Shown piece after piece: positions 1 to 11,257 of a stretch of 64,000 nt of DNA (its first letter is position 1; every line of letters begins with the position of its first letter). Below the pieces are notes generated by a model. The model was not told the DNA's origin and made no database searches. It was given only the letters and a program-made list of their open reading frames with translations. The DNA is taken from positions 2,108,001 to 2,172,000 of the forward strand of contig NC_133296.1 in assembly GCF_005239225.2 (NCBI RefSeq). Reading direction: 5' to 3'. Origin of the DNA: Populus alba (taxonomy: Eukaryota; Streptophyta; Magnoliopsida; Malpighiales; Salicaceae). Position numbers and translations under genes: made by a program.

Positions 1-1606
1 TCTTTTGAAAATCTAGAATCTCCTAGTGTTCTCTTTATACTATTGTTTTTGTTAGTTTCTAAATTTAGTTATTTTATATTAATATCATTAGTTATCCATG
101 TATATTAAGTTCATTATTTGAAAATGTTGATGTCAAGAAAACCTTTTAACATAATTAGCCTCCCTTCAGGAGTAACTAATCAAGTTTTAATAAAAATATT
201 TATATCAATATAATTCATTAATATTATTAGCTATTCAAAACCTACAATAAATAATCGGATTTTTTTTAATTTTTTAATTACATCCCTTCCTAATGCTAAT
301 GTCAAAAATCCTTTGACATCATTAATCTCTTCTTAGAAGTAGCTAGTCAAATATTTCTCTCATGTACTTCATTTCCTTCCATCATTCATTTAATTACTTA
401 CATAATAATATCAGAACAAATAAATAAATCTCATGATATCAACATTAACACAACATAACAATTTTATAAATATTGGGCATCTACCTGCTATGTTATAAGC
501 TCCTTTTCTAGCTCGGGTTAGTATCACAACCGTCAAGGCATCCCCTACGAATCAATTATCTCATTGATCAAAATTATTTTAACATACTTAATAATATAAA
601 AAAAAATCACCATTATATTTAATTTTTCATTTTAATTTCTAACTGAATTAGCCATATGTTACGTATAACTTCATCATTTAAATTTCCTAATGATAATCTA
701 AATGATTAGCCACACGTAATTATTATATAATATTTTATTTTTATCTTTCTTTGTTTATTTATATCCTAATTACATCATATATCATATCTTGACAAAATCC
801 TTGTGCTAACTTAAAACATAACTAACCCGGCTCTCTATTTATAATTGTCAGTTAGCCCTAGTAAAGAAAACATGAAGTTGTTGATTTCAATAATCTTTCT
901 TATCTAGAAACCATTTTTCTAATTCTTTTATCTAACAATTTCTTATTTATTTATAATTTTTTTATTCTAAGTTAACTTTATTTTTTAAAATAAAACAAAA
1001 TTATTTTTGGATGATATTTCTAATATGTACAGTCTTGCATAATATTTTATTTATTTTTATTTTATTCAATCAATTTAATTTACTTCTTTATTTCTATTAT
1101 TGTTTGCTTGAATAGAAAAAAATACTTTAATAAATAAATTTAGCAAACACAATTAAATAAATATCTTGGCTTGTGATATTAAATATTTTGATTTATCTTT
1201 ATTCCTCAATTTTTATTTTTACTGTTAGTTATCATTTATGATTTTATTTATTTAATTATATATACACATGCATTTTTTTTCACTTATTTTTTTAATTATG
1301 AAAATATATTAAAAAAATCTACTTATATAATTTTTTATCAAAATAAAAAAAAAACATAATGAAACGCGGTTCATATATATATATATATATAGAATGATTC
1401 AAATTTTGTGCTAGGCCAGGTTTAATTACTATCCTCTTCAGAATCCAACAAATCGACGTCGTTTTACAAGATTTGTTGATTCAATTAATCACCATGCCTA
1501 AATCCACCCTCCTGTAAAAAAGCATCCATTAAACCCTAATTCCAAAAACACAGACACAGAAATAGAAAGAAAAAAACTCTAAAATTCATTTCCAATCCAC
1601 AAAACA
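1..1606. other. AT-rich intergenic DNA upstream of the SEC-C gene
   Basis: No coding frame of useful length and no RNA gene is visible. The stretch is very T/A rich, with an alternating TA run at about 1371-1391 and the tail of a 5' leader just before the ATG at 1607. The text resembles decayed transposon or intergenic sequence; I cannot name a family. Confidence 0.6.
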
Positions 1607-4600
1607 ATGAATTCTCCAAGGATTCTGTTCAAAATTTCCCAGAAAAACCCTAAATTTCTCTCCTTGTGCTCCCTAAGCTATTCTCACATTGACAGTCACC
1701 TCATTACGTCACAGCACCGCTTGATTTCCTCCACTGCGCCAGTGAGTTCATGGATGGATTCCATCAAAGGTGTCTTCACTGGAAAAAAGGCAGAAACTGA
1801 AGACACCCCAGAGTCATTCACGTTACTCAGTAAGTCTTGCGTCACTGCCTGTCACGTTAGTTCTCAATCCAGTAATCAGCAAATTTTATGGTTTTAAGTG
1901 TTTGATTTGATTTGATTTTTTGTTTTTTAGAACTCCCTTCAGTGTTTTGAGAGTGAAAGTGAAAAACTTGAAGTGTAACTTCTGTGTTTGAGGGTGTGTT
2001 TCAAATAGATGAATAACCTGGATGCTATTAAAATGAAAGCTATTTTTGTTAGTTTTGATTATTTTTTTTTTAATTTTAGGCTTCGCAGATGGGATGAAGA
2101 ATGCGAGGAGGGTTGGATCGCTAAAGCAATTCGTCGTTGGTAGAAGCAGTGAAGCGACTTTTTCTAGTGCCTTTGAAAAGCAGGAAGCAATAATTCGATA
2201 TCTAGGTGCACTTGATCCCACTGGAGAGGTTGGTTTGTCCCTTTATAGCTGCCTTTCTTATGTACTGTCACGCACGGCTTGTATCTACTTATTAACTTTG
2301 TCCCTTTACTGCAAAATTGCTGTGGTATTGCTCTTTACTAATAGTAGAGTATCTTCTGTCATTCAAATGATGAGTTGGAAAAGTATGAAGCAAATATGCA
2401 ATCTGGTTTATTAATATTTTGGGTTAGGGGATACTTTGATGGTTAATTTTAGTAAAATCAGGGCTGGACACCAAATGAAGGGGATCATCTTTATGTGATT
2501 TTTTTTGAAGGTGCCATTTGCCAGCAAGACTTTTCAACACTACCTTATAGTTCTAACCTTACAATTATAATTTCACTATCTCGCAGCAAAGCCTTTTCTG
2601 GTTGGGGGTTTGAATCTTCTGGTGCTGAATATTCATGATACACCTCTTGTTTTTTATTTTCTGACAGCTCTTCTATTGGCTGAAGTACTTTCTTGCATTA
2701 AACTTCAGTCATGTATAGAATTTTTGCATGCATTTTTTGTTTCCTGCAAGACTGGTTCCCTTGTTTGTTCGTATTTTTCCTAATCTTCTGTTATTTGATG
2801 GGTTCTGGTTAGATTGCTGGTTAAATTATTTAATCATCTTTCAATGTATGCATTCATGTGTAATGTGCCATTAGCCTCCCAAGACATTTGTGAATAATCT
2901 CAGTAAATTGTTTTGTGGTGTTGGGTTCAAATCTTCTAGTGCTGAATATCATGAGCCAGCAAAGTTGATTTTACCATATGATGCACCTCTTTTTTTCTTT
3001 TTTCTTTTTTCTTTTTAATTCTCTAATATCTCTTTTATTTGCTCATATTTTGCCTTTCATTGTCTATATATATATATACACACACATCCCTGATAACTTT
3101 GGTCATGTATAGAATTTTTGTGTGTATTGAATGCTGCTTGCAAGGTTGGTTCCCTTCTTGGTTCTTAATTTATTTAATCTTGTGTTACTTTTTCATGGCA
3201 TCTGGGAAGGCTGTTTGATTATGATTTTAGTTTCATTGTTTGTAGAACCTCCAAACAAGTCAAAAACAAGAAGCAGCGAAGCACTGTAATTGCACAATAG
3301 CAGATGTTGAGAGTACACTTTCTAAGTTTATATGGGCTAAAGAAGCACAGAATAAGATGCAAAAATTAAAGGAAGAAGGGAAACCAATGCCGAAGAACAT
3401 GGCTGAGGTACTGTTGCTTGCATTTTATTCTAGTTATTACTCTTTTTAAAGAGTTTCTACACTTCTGCTTCATGTTTTTGTGAAAGATTACGAATATGGA
3501 TTGCTGAATGAGGGTGGTTGTTCATTCACTATGATGGGAAAACCAAACCAGTAAATCAGGAATCAAATCCTCTGTTAGAAGTCATTCTATGTGTAAGATG
3601 TTACTGGGTCCGGGGTTAGTTAATGTCAGAAGAAGGCCCTGATATCAATTCTTTTTTTGGCTCAGTTTTACAAAATTTGGGAAGACAAATGAATTTGCTG
3701 TCTTTCAGGACCACTCTGTATCTTTATAGTCATGTGATTTGAACCTGTTCAAAGCAGAAGTCGTAGCTCCATACATACCTTTGCTGGTATTGAACATTTT
3801 TCATAGTTGGGCTATTCTTCAGAAAAAAAGTGGAAAAATCTGCATAGTCACGTTATGGGCTTGTGTGCTGAACTTTGTTCTGGATTTTAAGCCAAATGAT
3901 CCTATATGCTTTGTTATTTATCAATCCAGTCTTCTTTTCCACATGAAGTGTTTGATTTAGTCAATTGTTTAGTTCCATTTTTATTTCTCGGATCTGTAGT
4001 GGAGCAATATAGCAACTGTTCTTTTTTCTTTTCAATTACTCTCTAGAAGTGGAATGTTAGGAAGATGTATCATCGATTATTATCTCTGTTTCTAGGTCCA
4101 GAAGTTGATGGGATCGACACCTTTGGATCTTGCTCGGTCTAATTTGGCTAAGAGTGGGCAGATCAGCAAAAATGCACTCTGTCCATGTGGTTCCAAGAAG
4201 AAATACAAACGGTACTCTTTATCCTTCAGATTTCTTTCAGAAAATGATTGTATTTCTAGAATCTTTTGTTTAGAGTCTTCCATCAACCAAAACATTGCAT
4301 TATAAGAGTGAACTCAGAAGGCGTGACCAAGAATGATTTACCGGAGATTCTACAGTTATTTGCCACAGTTATTTGCATCCCAGCAAGCTCATGCAGCTAT
4401 CTGTCAGATCATTATTTGGATTTCCTGTTCATGTCACCTTGTCTGTTATTGTTTTATATAGTTCTTAGATATATTAGACTGCAAGTGTTAGACAATAGTC
4501 AGAGGTTGGCAGGCCTTCGCTGCTTCATACTCTCAGGGAATCATGTTTCCCTTCTGTATTTACCCAAACCGTGTTTTTTTCTCTTTTGTGGTGCGTTTGA

Positions 4601-4781
4601 CTTGTTTCTTCCATTAGCCTGGTCCTACCAGAAACAGGTTGACAACACTATCTGGACTCGACTGTTCCTTCTTTTATCGGGGATCCCTATACAAGAAGTT
4701 CAGCACTAATCTGCGTTTTTTTGTTCGTGAAATCTGACTAGCTCCTTGTATTTACTGTGAAGGTGCTGTGGAAAGGAATGA
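1607..4781 (+). CDS. SEC-C zinc-motif protein, probably mitochondrial (5 exons, 222 aa)
   Basis: Exons are 1607-1829, 2080-2228, 3246-3407, 4096-4211 and 4763-4781. All junctions are GT-AG and the sum is 669 nt, giving 222 residues plus TGA. The first ~45 residues are rich in Ser, Arg and Lys with few acidic residues, as expected of an organelle-targeting presequence. The C-terminus carries a SEC-C type zinc motif with Cys207, Cys209, Cys218 and Cys219 (CPCGSKKKYKRCCGK). The same motif ends bacterial SecA and occurs in unrelated small proteins. The middle (about residues 75-200) is helical and charged, and I do not recognise a catalytic domain. The role could be metal binding in organelle protein handling, but this is inference. 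Intron 4 splits the zinc motif between Arg217 and the Cys pair. The gene model is solid; the function is open. Confidence 0.75.
2600..3225 (+). repeat. Diverged tandem duplication inside intron 2 of the SEC-C gene
   Basis: Two similar stretches follow each other, at about 2600-2830 and 2925-3225. Both contain a phrase like GGGTTCAAATCTTCTAGTGC followed by GATGCACCTCT or ATACACCTCT, then GTCATGTATAGAATTTTTG and a GCAAGRYTGGTTCCCTT segment. They are clearly homologous but carry many substitutions and small indels, so the duplication is old. It lies entirely within the intron and does not alter the coding frame. Confidence 0.55.
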
Positions 4782-5947
4782 GGAGATCGGAAGGTCAAAT
4801 GGAAGAGGTGCACTCAAAGCATGTGGCCGATATGGTCGGTTCTTGAAAGATCGGAGAAAAGATTTGCAGTCCCAAATTTTGATTCATTTTTCACAAGCTA
4901 GAGGAGTTCGCCTAGATTGAGCTCCTAATTTTGTTTGCCATTAGCAGTATGTTCTCCGGACAGGTTGTTAAGCCGAAATTGGCTGCTTGTAATTGCTCCT
5001 TTTACAAATGAGATTGCCATTGAATAAATAAAGAAGAGCAACTTTTAACCAGACATGCCGCTCCATCAGGCGTTGTACTGCTTTTGAGGATTTAGGGGGT
5101 ATTCTTTTGGAATTGAGGTATAACCTTTTTTTTTTTATGTTAATATTTGATTTTAAAAAAAAATTAATATATTCTTTAGTATTTTTAGATTGTTTTGATG
5201 TATTGTTTAGGTGAAATAAAAATTTGTACATGAAACAGGACAAGCACTATCTTTTTTCCCTATTCTATATGCATATTAAATAACTTTATCAAATATTTTA
5301 TGCTATCCCATTTTGTATTAAATAACTATTACATATCATTATAAGTTTTTATATAAAAAAGAAAGCTTATAATAAAAAAGCATTGCTTGTCAAAATAATA
5401 AAAATTAATGAAAAGATAGAAGGGAGTTTTGTGTAAAAATACATTTTCCTTTTTAATTTAAATCATTTGAATTTTTAGGAACTTCATTCTCATTTATTTT
5501 TAAAGTCTCACGATAAATATAATCAAGACATTATTTTTTGTTTCTTGGTTGAAAACTTTACAAATCCTAATAGATTTTTATGTCCACTTTAAATAGAAAA
5601 TAAATTTATAAATAAGAAGACATAGTTATGATTGAATAAATACATTTATTAAATGTTTTTTTAATATTTATTTTAATAGAAATAAAACTAAATAAAAAAG
5701 AGTTTTGAGAATCATCTTAAGGCACAGTGGAGGAAAAAAAAAACCAAGTGAGAACGAAAAGGTGTGAGACTTGTTGAGCTTCAAAAAGAAATGGTCCGTT
5801 GGGTCTTAATCATGAGCCCCATTCTTGAAAACCCTAAAAGGAGAAGCCCCTCTACTTGTTTATGAGTGTGTTTCAGTCCCTGTGAGAACCAAGAACCGGC
5901 AAGAGAGAAAGACTGGAGCAGGTTTGGGTTCAGCTCCTGCTTTGCAA
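4782..5947. other. 3' UTR of the SEC-C gene, then intergenic DNA and upstream flank of the first PPR gene
   Basis: The first few hundred bases are the probable 3' untranslated region of the SEC-C gene, with AATAAATAAA at about 5023. At 5105-5225 there is a T-rich then A-rich block that resembles a small MITE family seen elsewhere in the window. From about 5780 the sequence resembles the flank of the second PPR gene (about 9255-9418), so promoter and leader were duplicated along with the coding region. Confidence 0.5.
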
Positions 5948-7783
5948 ATGATGATGATGCGGAGAAGCACCTTCACAGCTTCTGCTTTTCAGCTTCACCA
6001 ACGACAAATGGAAATGGGTAATTTTCCTAAACTCCCTTCTTTCTTATTCTTCATTCACCAGCACATCACTACTTCTACAGCTTCTACCACCACAATTAGT
6101 CCTTCCTCGAGAAACAATGGTGGGTTTTGTAATAATTATAGCACTCTTCATAGTGTTGCCGATGCCGTTGCTTCTTTCAATGAGTTGCTTAGCATGCGTC
6201 CAATGCCACCCGTTGTGGAATTTAACAAGTTATTAGGGTCCCTCGTGAAAAAGAAACATTACTCAACTGTAATTTCTCTCTGCAAACAAATGGATTTGTC
6301 AAATATCAGACCTGATGTGTATACTCTTACCATTTTGATTAACTGCTTCTGCCACTCCAACCATGATCATTTTCATTTTGCTTTCTCTGTTTTGGGTAAC
6401 ATGTTCAAACTTGGTCTTCAACCTAATCATGTCACTTTCAGCACCCTACTTAACGGCCTTTGCTCTAAGGCCAAAATCATTGATGCTGTAAAATTATTTG
6501 ATGAGATGGTAAAGATGGGGTATGAACCTGATGTGATTACTTATAGTACTATAATTAATGGTTTGTGCAAAATGGGCAGCACCACCATGGCAATCCAGTT
6601 GCTCAAGAAGATGGAAGAAAGAGGTTGTATGCCAAATGTGGTGGTATATAGTACAATCATAGATAGCCTTTGCAAAGATAAACTCATAACTGAAGCCATG
6701 GAATTCCTATCTGAAATGGTCAATCGGGGCATTTCACCAAATGTGGTTACTTACAGCTCGATTCTGCACGGTTTTTGCAATTTGGGTCAATCAAATGAAG
6801 CAACAAGCTTGTTCAAGCAAATGGTTGAAAGGAATGTTATGCCAGATACAGTGACATTCAATATCTTGATTGATGGACTTTCTAAAGAAGGGATGATTTT
6901 AGAAGCTCGGTGTGTTTTTGAAACGATGATTGAGAAGGGTGTGGAACCAAATGTTAACACTTACAATGCTTTGATGGATGGATACTGTTCACAGAGCCAA
7001 ATGGATGAGGCCCAAAAATTGTTCAACATCATGGATCGCCAGGGTTGCGCACCTAGTGTTCGAAGTTATAACATATTGATCAAGGGGCACTGTAAGATTG
7101 GAAGGTTTGATGAGGCAAATGGACTCCTTGCTGAAATGTCTCATAAAGCATTGACTCCTGATACTGTCACTTATAGTACTCTTATGAAAGGTTTTTGCCA
7201 AGATGGGAGACCTCAGGATGCACAGAAGCTTCTTGAGGAGATGTGTTCTTATGGCCTGCTTCCGGATTTGATGACTTACTCCATTGTGCTAGATGGCTTA
7301 TGCAAACAAGGCCATTTGGATGAGGCATTCGAACTGCTCAAGGCAATGCAGGAGAGCAAGATAGAACCTAATATTTTCATTTATACTATCCTTATTCGAG
7401 GGATGTGCAATTTTGGCAAGCTTGAAGCTGCAAGGGAACTGTTCTCCAATCTTTTTGTTAAAGGAATACAACCTGACGTGGTTACATATACTGTCATGAT
7501 CAGTGGAGTTTTGAAAGGAGGACTGTCAAGTGAAGCATGTGAGTTGTTTAGAGAAATGGCTGTTCATGGCTGCTTGCCGAATAGTTGCACTTACAACGTT
7601 ATAATCCAAGGATTTCTTCGAAACGGTGACACATCAAATGCAGGACGACTAATCGAAGAGATGGTTGGTCGAGGATTCTCTGCAGATTCGTCTACATTTC
7701 AGATGTTATCGGATCTGGAATCGAGGGATGAAATCATAAGTCTATTTATGCGTAGAAGCTCTCAAGGTAGAAAAATGAAGTAA
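5948..7783 (+). CDS. RFL-type P-class pentatricopeptide repeat protein, copy 1 (611 aa)
   Basis: Intronless. The open frame reaches back to 5825 but that codon is TTG. The first ATG is the run of four ATGs at 5948, and the same MMMR(R/K) start is shared by the two downstream paralogues. An N-terminal Ser/Thr/Phe-rich segment of roughly 85 residues is a likely organelle transit peptide. Fourteen PPR motifs follow without gaps, then a half motif. All are 35 residues except the second, which has 37. There is no E, DYW or SMR domain, so this is P-class. The motif phrasing (for example MDLSNIRPDVYTLTILINC) is that of restorer-of-fertility-like proteins, which bind organelle, usually mitochondrial, transcripts. 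Residues 5/35 per motif read ND, TN, SD, SN, SN, SD, NN, NS, ND, SD, SN, TD, TN, ND. By the published PPR code this predicts U A G A A G Y C U G A G A U. The RNA target is inference. Confidence 0.92.
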   Translation: MMMMRRSTFTASAFQLHQRQMEMGNFPKLPSFLFFIHQHITTSTASTTTISPSSRNNGGFCNNYSTLHSVADAVASFNELLSMRPMPPVVEFNKLLGSLVKKKHYSTVISLCKQMDLSNIRPDVYTLTILINCFCHSNHDHFHFAFSVLGNMFKLGLQPNHVTFSTLLNGLCSKAKIIDAVKLFDEMVKMGYEPDVITYSTIINGLCKMGSTTMAIQLLKKMEERGCMPNVVVYSTIIDSLCKDKLITEAMEFLSEMVNRGISPNVVTYSSILHGFCNLGQSNEATSLFKQMVERNVMPDTVTFNILIDGLSKEGMILEARCVFETMIEKGVEPNVNTYNALMDGYCSQSQMDEAQKLFNIMDRQGCAPSVRSYNILIKGHCKIGRFDEANGLLAEMSHKALTPDTVTYSTLMKGFCQDGRPQDAQKLLEEMCSYGLLPDLMTYSIVLDGLCKQGHLDEAFELLKAMQESKIEPNIFIYTILIRGMCNFGKLEAARELFSNLFVKGIQPDVVTYTVMISGVLKGGLSSEACELFREMAVHGCLPNSCTYNVIIQGFLRNGDTSNAGRLIEEMVGRGFSADSSTFQMLSDLESRDEIISLFMRRSSQGRKMK

Positions 7784-9254
7784 AATCTTTCCTATCAAGT
7801 GTAGTTTTCATCAAAATAGTTAGGTTTTTGTACACAAAAATATATTTTGAGAACGAAAACACCTTGCTAAATTGAGCTAATTAGCATTTGAAAAACATTA
7901 GAGCTGTAAAGACATTTACACTGCAATATTGGAATGACTCTTTTAACTCTTCACTGGTTTTCAAGGGCATATAAGTATTTTCACATAACTTATTTGTTAT
8001 TTTTAAATTTACTAGTGATAAATAGCACGAGAAAATAGCCAAAATATTTTTGGAAGTAAAAAAATTAAACCTGGCATGAAAAATTATTTTTATATTTCTC
8101 ATAATGGATTTTTTGTTATTATAATTTAAGTTGAAGGATATTTTGGTATTTAACCAAATATAATAAATAATAAATAGTTAAAATACATGGTAAAACTATA
8201 AAAAATGCCCTTGAAATAAATAAAAATCAAGCCTAAGGTTAAGGAGCATTTTTGGCTTCTCATAATAGTTTTTTTGTAATTGATTTTTATATTTGGCCAA
8301 ATAAAAAAAAAGGATGTTCATATGACACTTAAGTTGTAATTATAAAGACGTATGCCTTTTAATATTCAAAAATATCCTTTAATAGTGTTGTTATAATATT
8401 TTTTTCTCTTTTCTCCTTTAAAAAGTACTAATTTAATTATTTTTGTTGTTGGTATTTCAATTATAGTCCTTAATCTTTTATTTTGTTCTTGACTCTGAAG
8501 TTTTATTTGTTTTCAATCTTATTTTTCAATATACCAAATATTATATTTTTCAATTTGATTTTTATTTTTTTGATTTTTATCTTTTCTTTTTTATTTTATA
8601 AAAGTTTTATTAGTTTTTTATTTCATTATTCAATTTAAATTGATAGTATTATATCTTTCAATTTAGTTTTTATTGTTTTGATTTCTATTTTGTTTTTCAA
8701 TTTCACTCCTCCATCGTAACATTATTTTTATATTTGTGTCATTTTTTATCCTCATTCTCTTTGATATTTTTTAGTCTTTTTGTTAAATTTATTTTTCTCT
8801 TTAATTTTGCGCTCTAATCAAATAAAAAAATTATTATTTTTTTTCAATTTTAATCCTTATTATTTTGATTTTTAGTTTTTAAATAATTCTTTTTTTATAA
8901 TTAAATTTTTTTTCAATTTTAACCTTCAATATTGAATTGATTAAGAATTAGACTTCATGTTTTTTTCGATTAGATGATTTAGGTTTAATAAATGAGGTCA
9001 CAGATTTAAAAAGTTAGCATAAATTATTTTTTAAAAAATCTTCATAATTCTTTTTATTTTTTTTACTATGGTATTCAAATTTCATAATCTAAAATACAAG
9101 TTTAGTTAAATATCACAAATTAGCTTTCCTCTAATTATCAGAATTACATATTTATAATAAATGATTTTTTATATTATTTTTTATCTCAATTTAGCATTTA
9201 AATATCATTAAAAAAAAAAAAACCGGCCCGGCGCCGAGGCAAGCAATCCGAATT
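7784..9254. repeat. Intergenic repeat, T-rich transposon-like block between PPR genes 1 and 2
   Basis: After the 3' flank of PPR 1 (about 100-150 bases) there is no coding potential. About 7900-8330 contains phrases such as AAGGGCAT and AAATGCCCTTGAAATAAA. About 8400-9000 is a low-complexity block of repeated CAATTT(T/G)ATTTTT and TTTTTGATTTTTAT words. The same two-part layout recurs on the opposite strand at about 33.6-35.7 kb and on this strand at about 63.3-64.0 kb, so I read it as one copy of a dispersed, non-coding element. Element termini are not resolved. Confidence 0.45.
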
Positions 9255-9418
9255 CCTAAAATGAAATGGTACCTTGGGTTTGATGATGAGCGCAATTTGG
9301 AAAACCCTAAATGAGAAGCCCCTCAGCTTGCGTGTTCCAGTCTCAGTGACAACAGCTAACTTTCTTACTAGAGTGAGACTGGGAGCAGGTTTTGTTGGGC
9401 TCAGCTTCTGCTTTGCAA

Positions 9419-11257
9419 ATGATGATGCGGAAAACCACCTTTACAGCTTCTGCTTCTCTCTTTGAGCTTCAACAACGACAAATGGAAATCGGTGTTTTTC
9501 CTAAATTCCCTTCTTTCTTATTCTTCACTCACCAGCAAATCACTACTTCTACAGCTTCTACCACCAAAATTAGTCCTTCCTCGAGAAACAATGGTGGGTT
9601 TTGTAATAATTATAGCACTCTTCATGGTGTTGCCGATGCCGTTGATTCTTTCAATGAGTTGCTTAGCATTCGTCCAATGCCACCCGTTGTGGAATTTAAC
9701 CAGTTATTAGGGTCCCTTGTCAAAAAGAAACATTACTCAACTGTAATTTCTCTCTGCAAACAAATGGATTTGTCAAATATCAGACCTGACGTTTATACTC
9801 TTACCATTTTGATTAACTGCTTCTGCCACTCCAACCATGATCATTTTCATTTTGCTTTCTCTGCTTTTGGTAAAATGTTCAAACTTGGTCTTCCCCCTAC
9901 TACTGTCACTTTCAATACCCTTTTTAACGGCCTTTTATCTAAGGCCAAAATCACAGATGCAGAAAAAATGTTTGTTGAGATGGTAAAGATGGGGTATGAA
10001 CCTGATGTGATTACTTACAGCACTATAATTAATGGTTTATGCAAAACCGGCAACACGACCAGGGCTCTTCATTTGATCAAGAAGATGGAAGAAAAAGGTT
10101 GTACGCCAGCAGTGGCGACATATAATACTATCATAGATAGCCTTTGCAAGGATAAACGCGTAAACCAAGCCACTGAATTCCTATTTGAAATGTTTGATCG
10201 GGGCATTCCACCAAATGTTGTTACTTACAGCTCGATTCTGCACGGCTTTTGCAATTTGGGTCGATTGAATGAAGCAACAAACTTGTTCAATCAGATGGTT
10301 GAAAGGAATGTTATGCCAAATACAGTGACATTCACTATTTTGGTTGATGGACTCTGCAAAGAAGGGATGATTTCAGAAGCTCGGGGTGTTTTTGAAAGGA
10401 TGACTGAAAAGGGTGTAGAACCAAATGTTTACACTTACAATGCTTTGATGGATGGATACTGTTTAAGAAGCCAAATGGACGAGGCCCAAAAATTGTTCAA
10501 CACCATGGTTCGCAAGGGTTGCGCACCTAGTGTTCGAAGTTATAACATATTGATCAAGGGGCACTGTAAGAGTGGAAGGATTGATGAGGCAAAAGGACTC
10601 CTTGCTGAAATGTCTCATAAAGCATTGACTCCTGATACTGTCACTTATAACACTCTTATGAAAGGTTTTTGCCATGTAGGGAGACTTCTGGATGCACAGA
10701 AGCTTTTTAAGGAGATGTGTTCGTATGGCCTGCTTCCGGATTTGATAACTTACTCAATTGTGCTAGATGGCTTATGCAAACATGGCCTTTTGGATGAGGC
10801 ATTCGAAGTGCTCAAGGCAATGCAGGAGAGAAGGATAGAACCTGATATTTTCATTTATACTATCCTTATTCGAGGGATGTGCAATTTTGGCAAGCTTGAA
10901 GCTGCAAGGGAACTGTTCTCCAATCTTTTTGTTAAAGGAATACAACCTGATGCGGTTACATATAATGTCATGATCAGTGGACTTTTGAAAGAAGGACTAT
11001 CAAATGAAGCATGTGAGTTGTTTAGAAAGATGGCAGTTGATGGCTGCTTACTGAATAGTTGCACTCACAACCTTATAATCCAAGGATTTCTTCGAAACGG
11101 TGACACATTAAATGCAGTACAACTAATCGAAGAGATGGCAGGTAGAGGGCTCTCTGCAGATTCATCTACATTTCAGATGTTATTGGATCTGGAATCTTAT
11201 GATGAAATCATAAGACGATATCTGCATGGAAACTCTCAAGGTAGAAAAATGAAGTAA
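9419..11257 (+). CDS. RFL-type P-class pentatricopeptide repeat protein, copy 2 (612 aa)
   Basis: Intronless tandem paralogue of the gene at 5948. The open frame extends to a TTG at 9392; the ATG at 9419 begins MMMRK, matching its neighbours. In copy 1 the homologous upstream segment is in frame with the protein, whereas here it lies in another frame, which supports starting at the ATG run. A presumed transit peptide precedes fourteen PPR motifs plus a half motif; motif 2 again has 37 residues. Residues 5/35 read ND, TT, ND, SA, NN, SN, TN, NS, ND, ND, SD, TD, NN, ND. The code predicts U ? U ? Y A A C U U G G Y U, where ? marks pairs without a clear assignment. Nine of fourteen pairs differ from copy 1 although the scaffold is nearly unchanged. 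The likely role is sequence-specific binding of a mitochondrial RNA; the target is unknown. Confidence 0.92.
   Translation: MMMRKTTFTASASLFELQQRQMEIGVFPKFPSFLFFTHQQITTSTASTTKISPSSRNNGGFCNNYSTLHGVADAVDSFNELLSIRPMPPVVEFNQLLGSLVKKKHYSTVISLCKQMDLSNIRPDVYTLTILINCFCHSNHDHFHFAFSAFGKMFKLGLPPTTVTFNTLFNGLLSKAKITDAEKMFVEMVKMGYEPDVITYSTIINGLCKTGNTTRALHLIKKMEEKGCTPAVATYNTIIDSLCKDKRVNQATEFLFEMFDRGIPPNVVTYSSILHGFCNLGRLNEATNLFNQMVERNVMPNTVTFTILVDGLCKEGMISEARGVFERMTEKGVEPNVYTYNALMDGYCLRSQMDEAQKLFNTMVRKGCAPSVRSYNILIKGHCKSGRIDEAKGLLAEMSHKALTPDTVTYNTLMKGFCHVGRLLDAQKLFKEMCSYGLLPDLITYSIVLDGLCKHGLLDEAFEVLKAMQERRIEPDIFIYTILIRGMCNFGKLEAARELFSNLFVKGIQPDAVTYNVMISGLLKEGLSNEACELFRKMAVDGCLLNSCTHNLIIQGFLRNGDTLNAVQLIEEMAGRGLSADSSTFQMLLDLESYDEIIRRYLHGNSQGRKMK

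Noticed and set aside
4266..4709. 147-codon open frame
   Set aside because: It lies wholly inside intron 4 of the SEC-C gene, between a good donor (4212) and acceptor (4762), with no family resemblance.
5825..5947. N-terminal extension of PPR copy 1
   Set aside because: The open frame begins with TTG, the homologous leader in copy 2 is in another frame, and a conserved ATG run follows at 5948.
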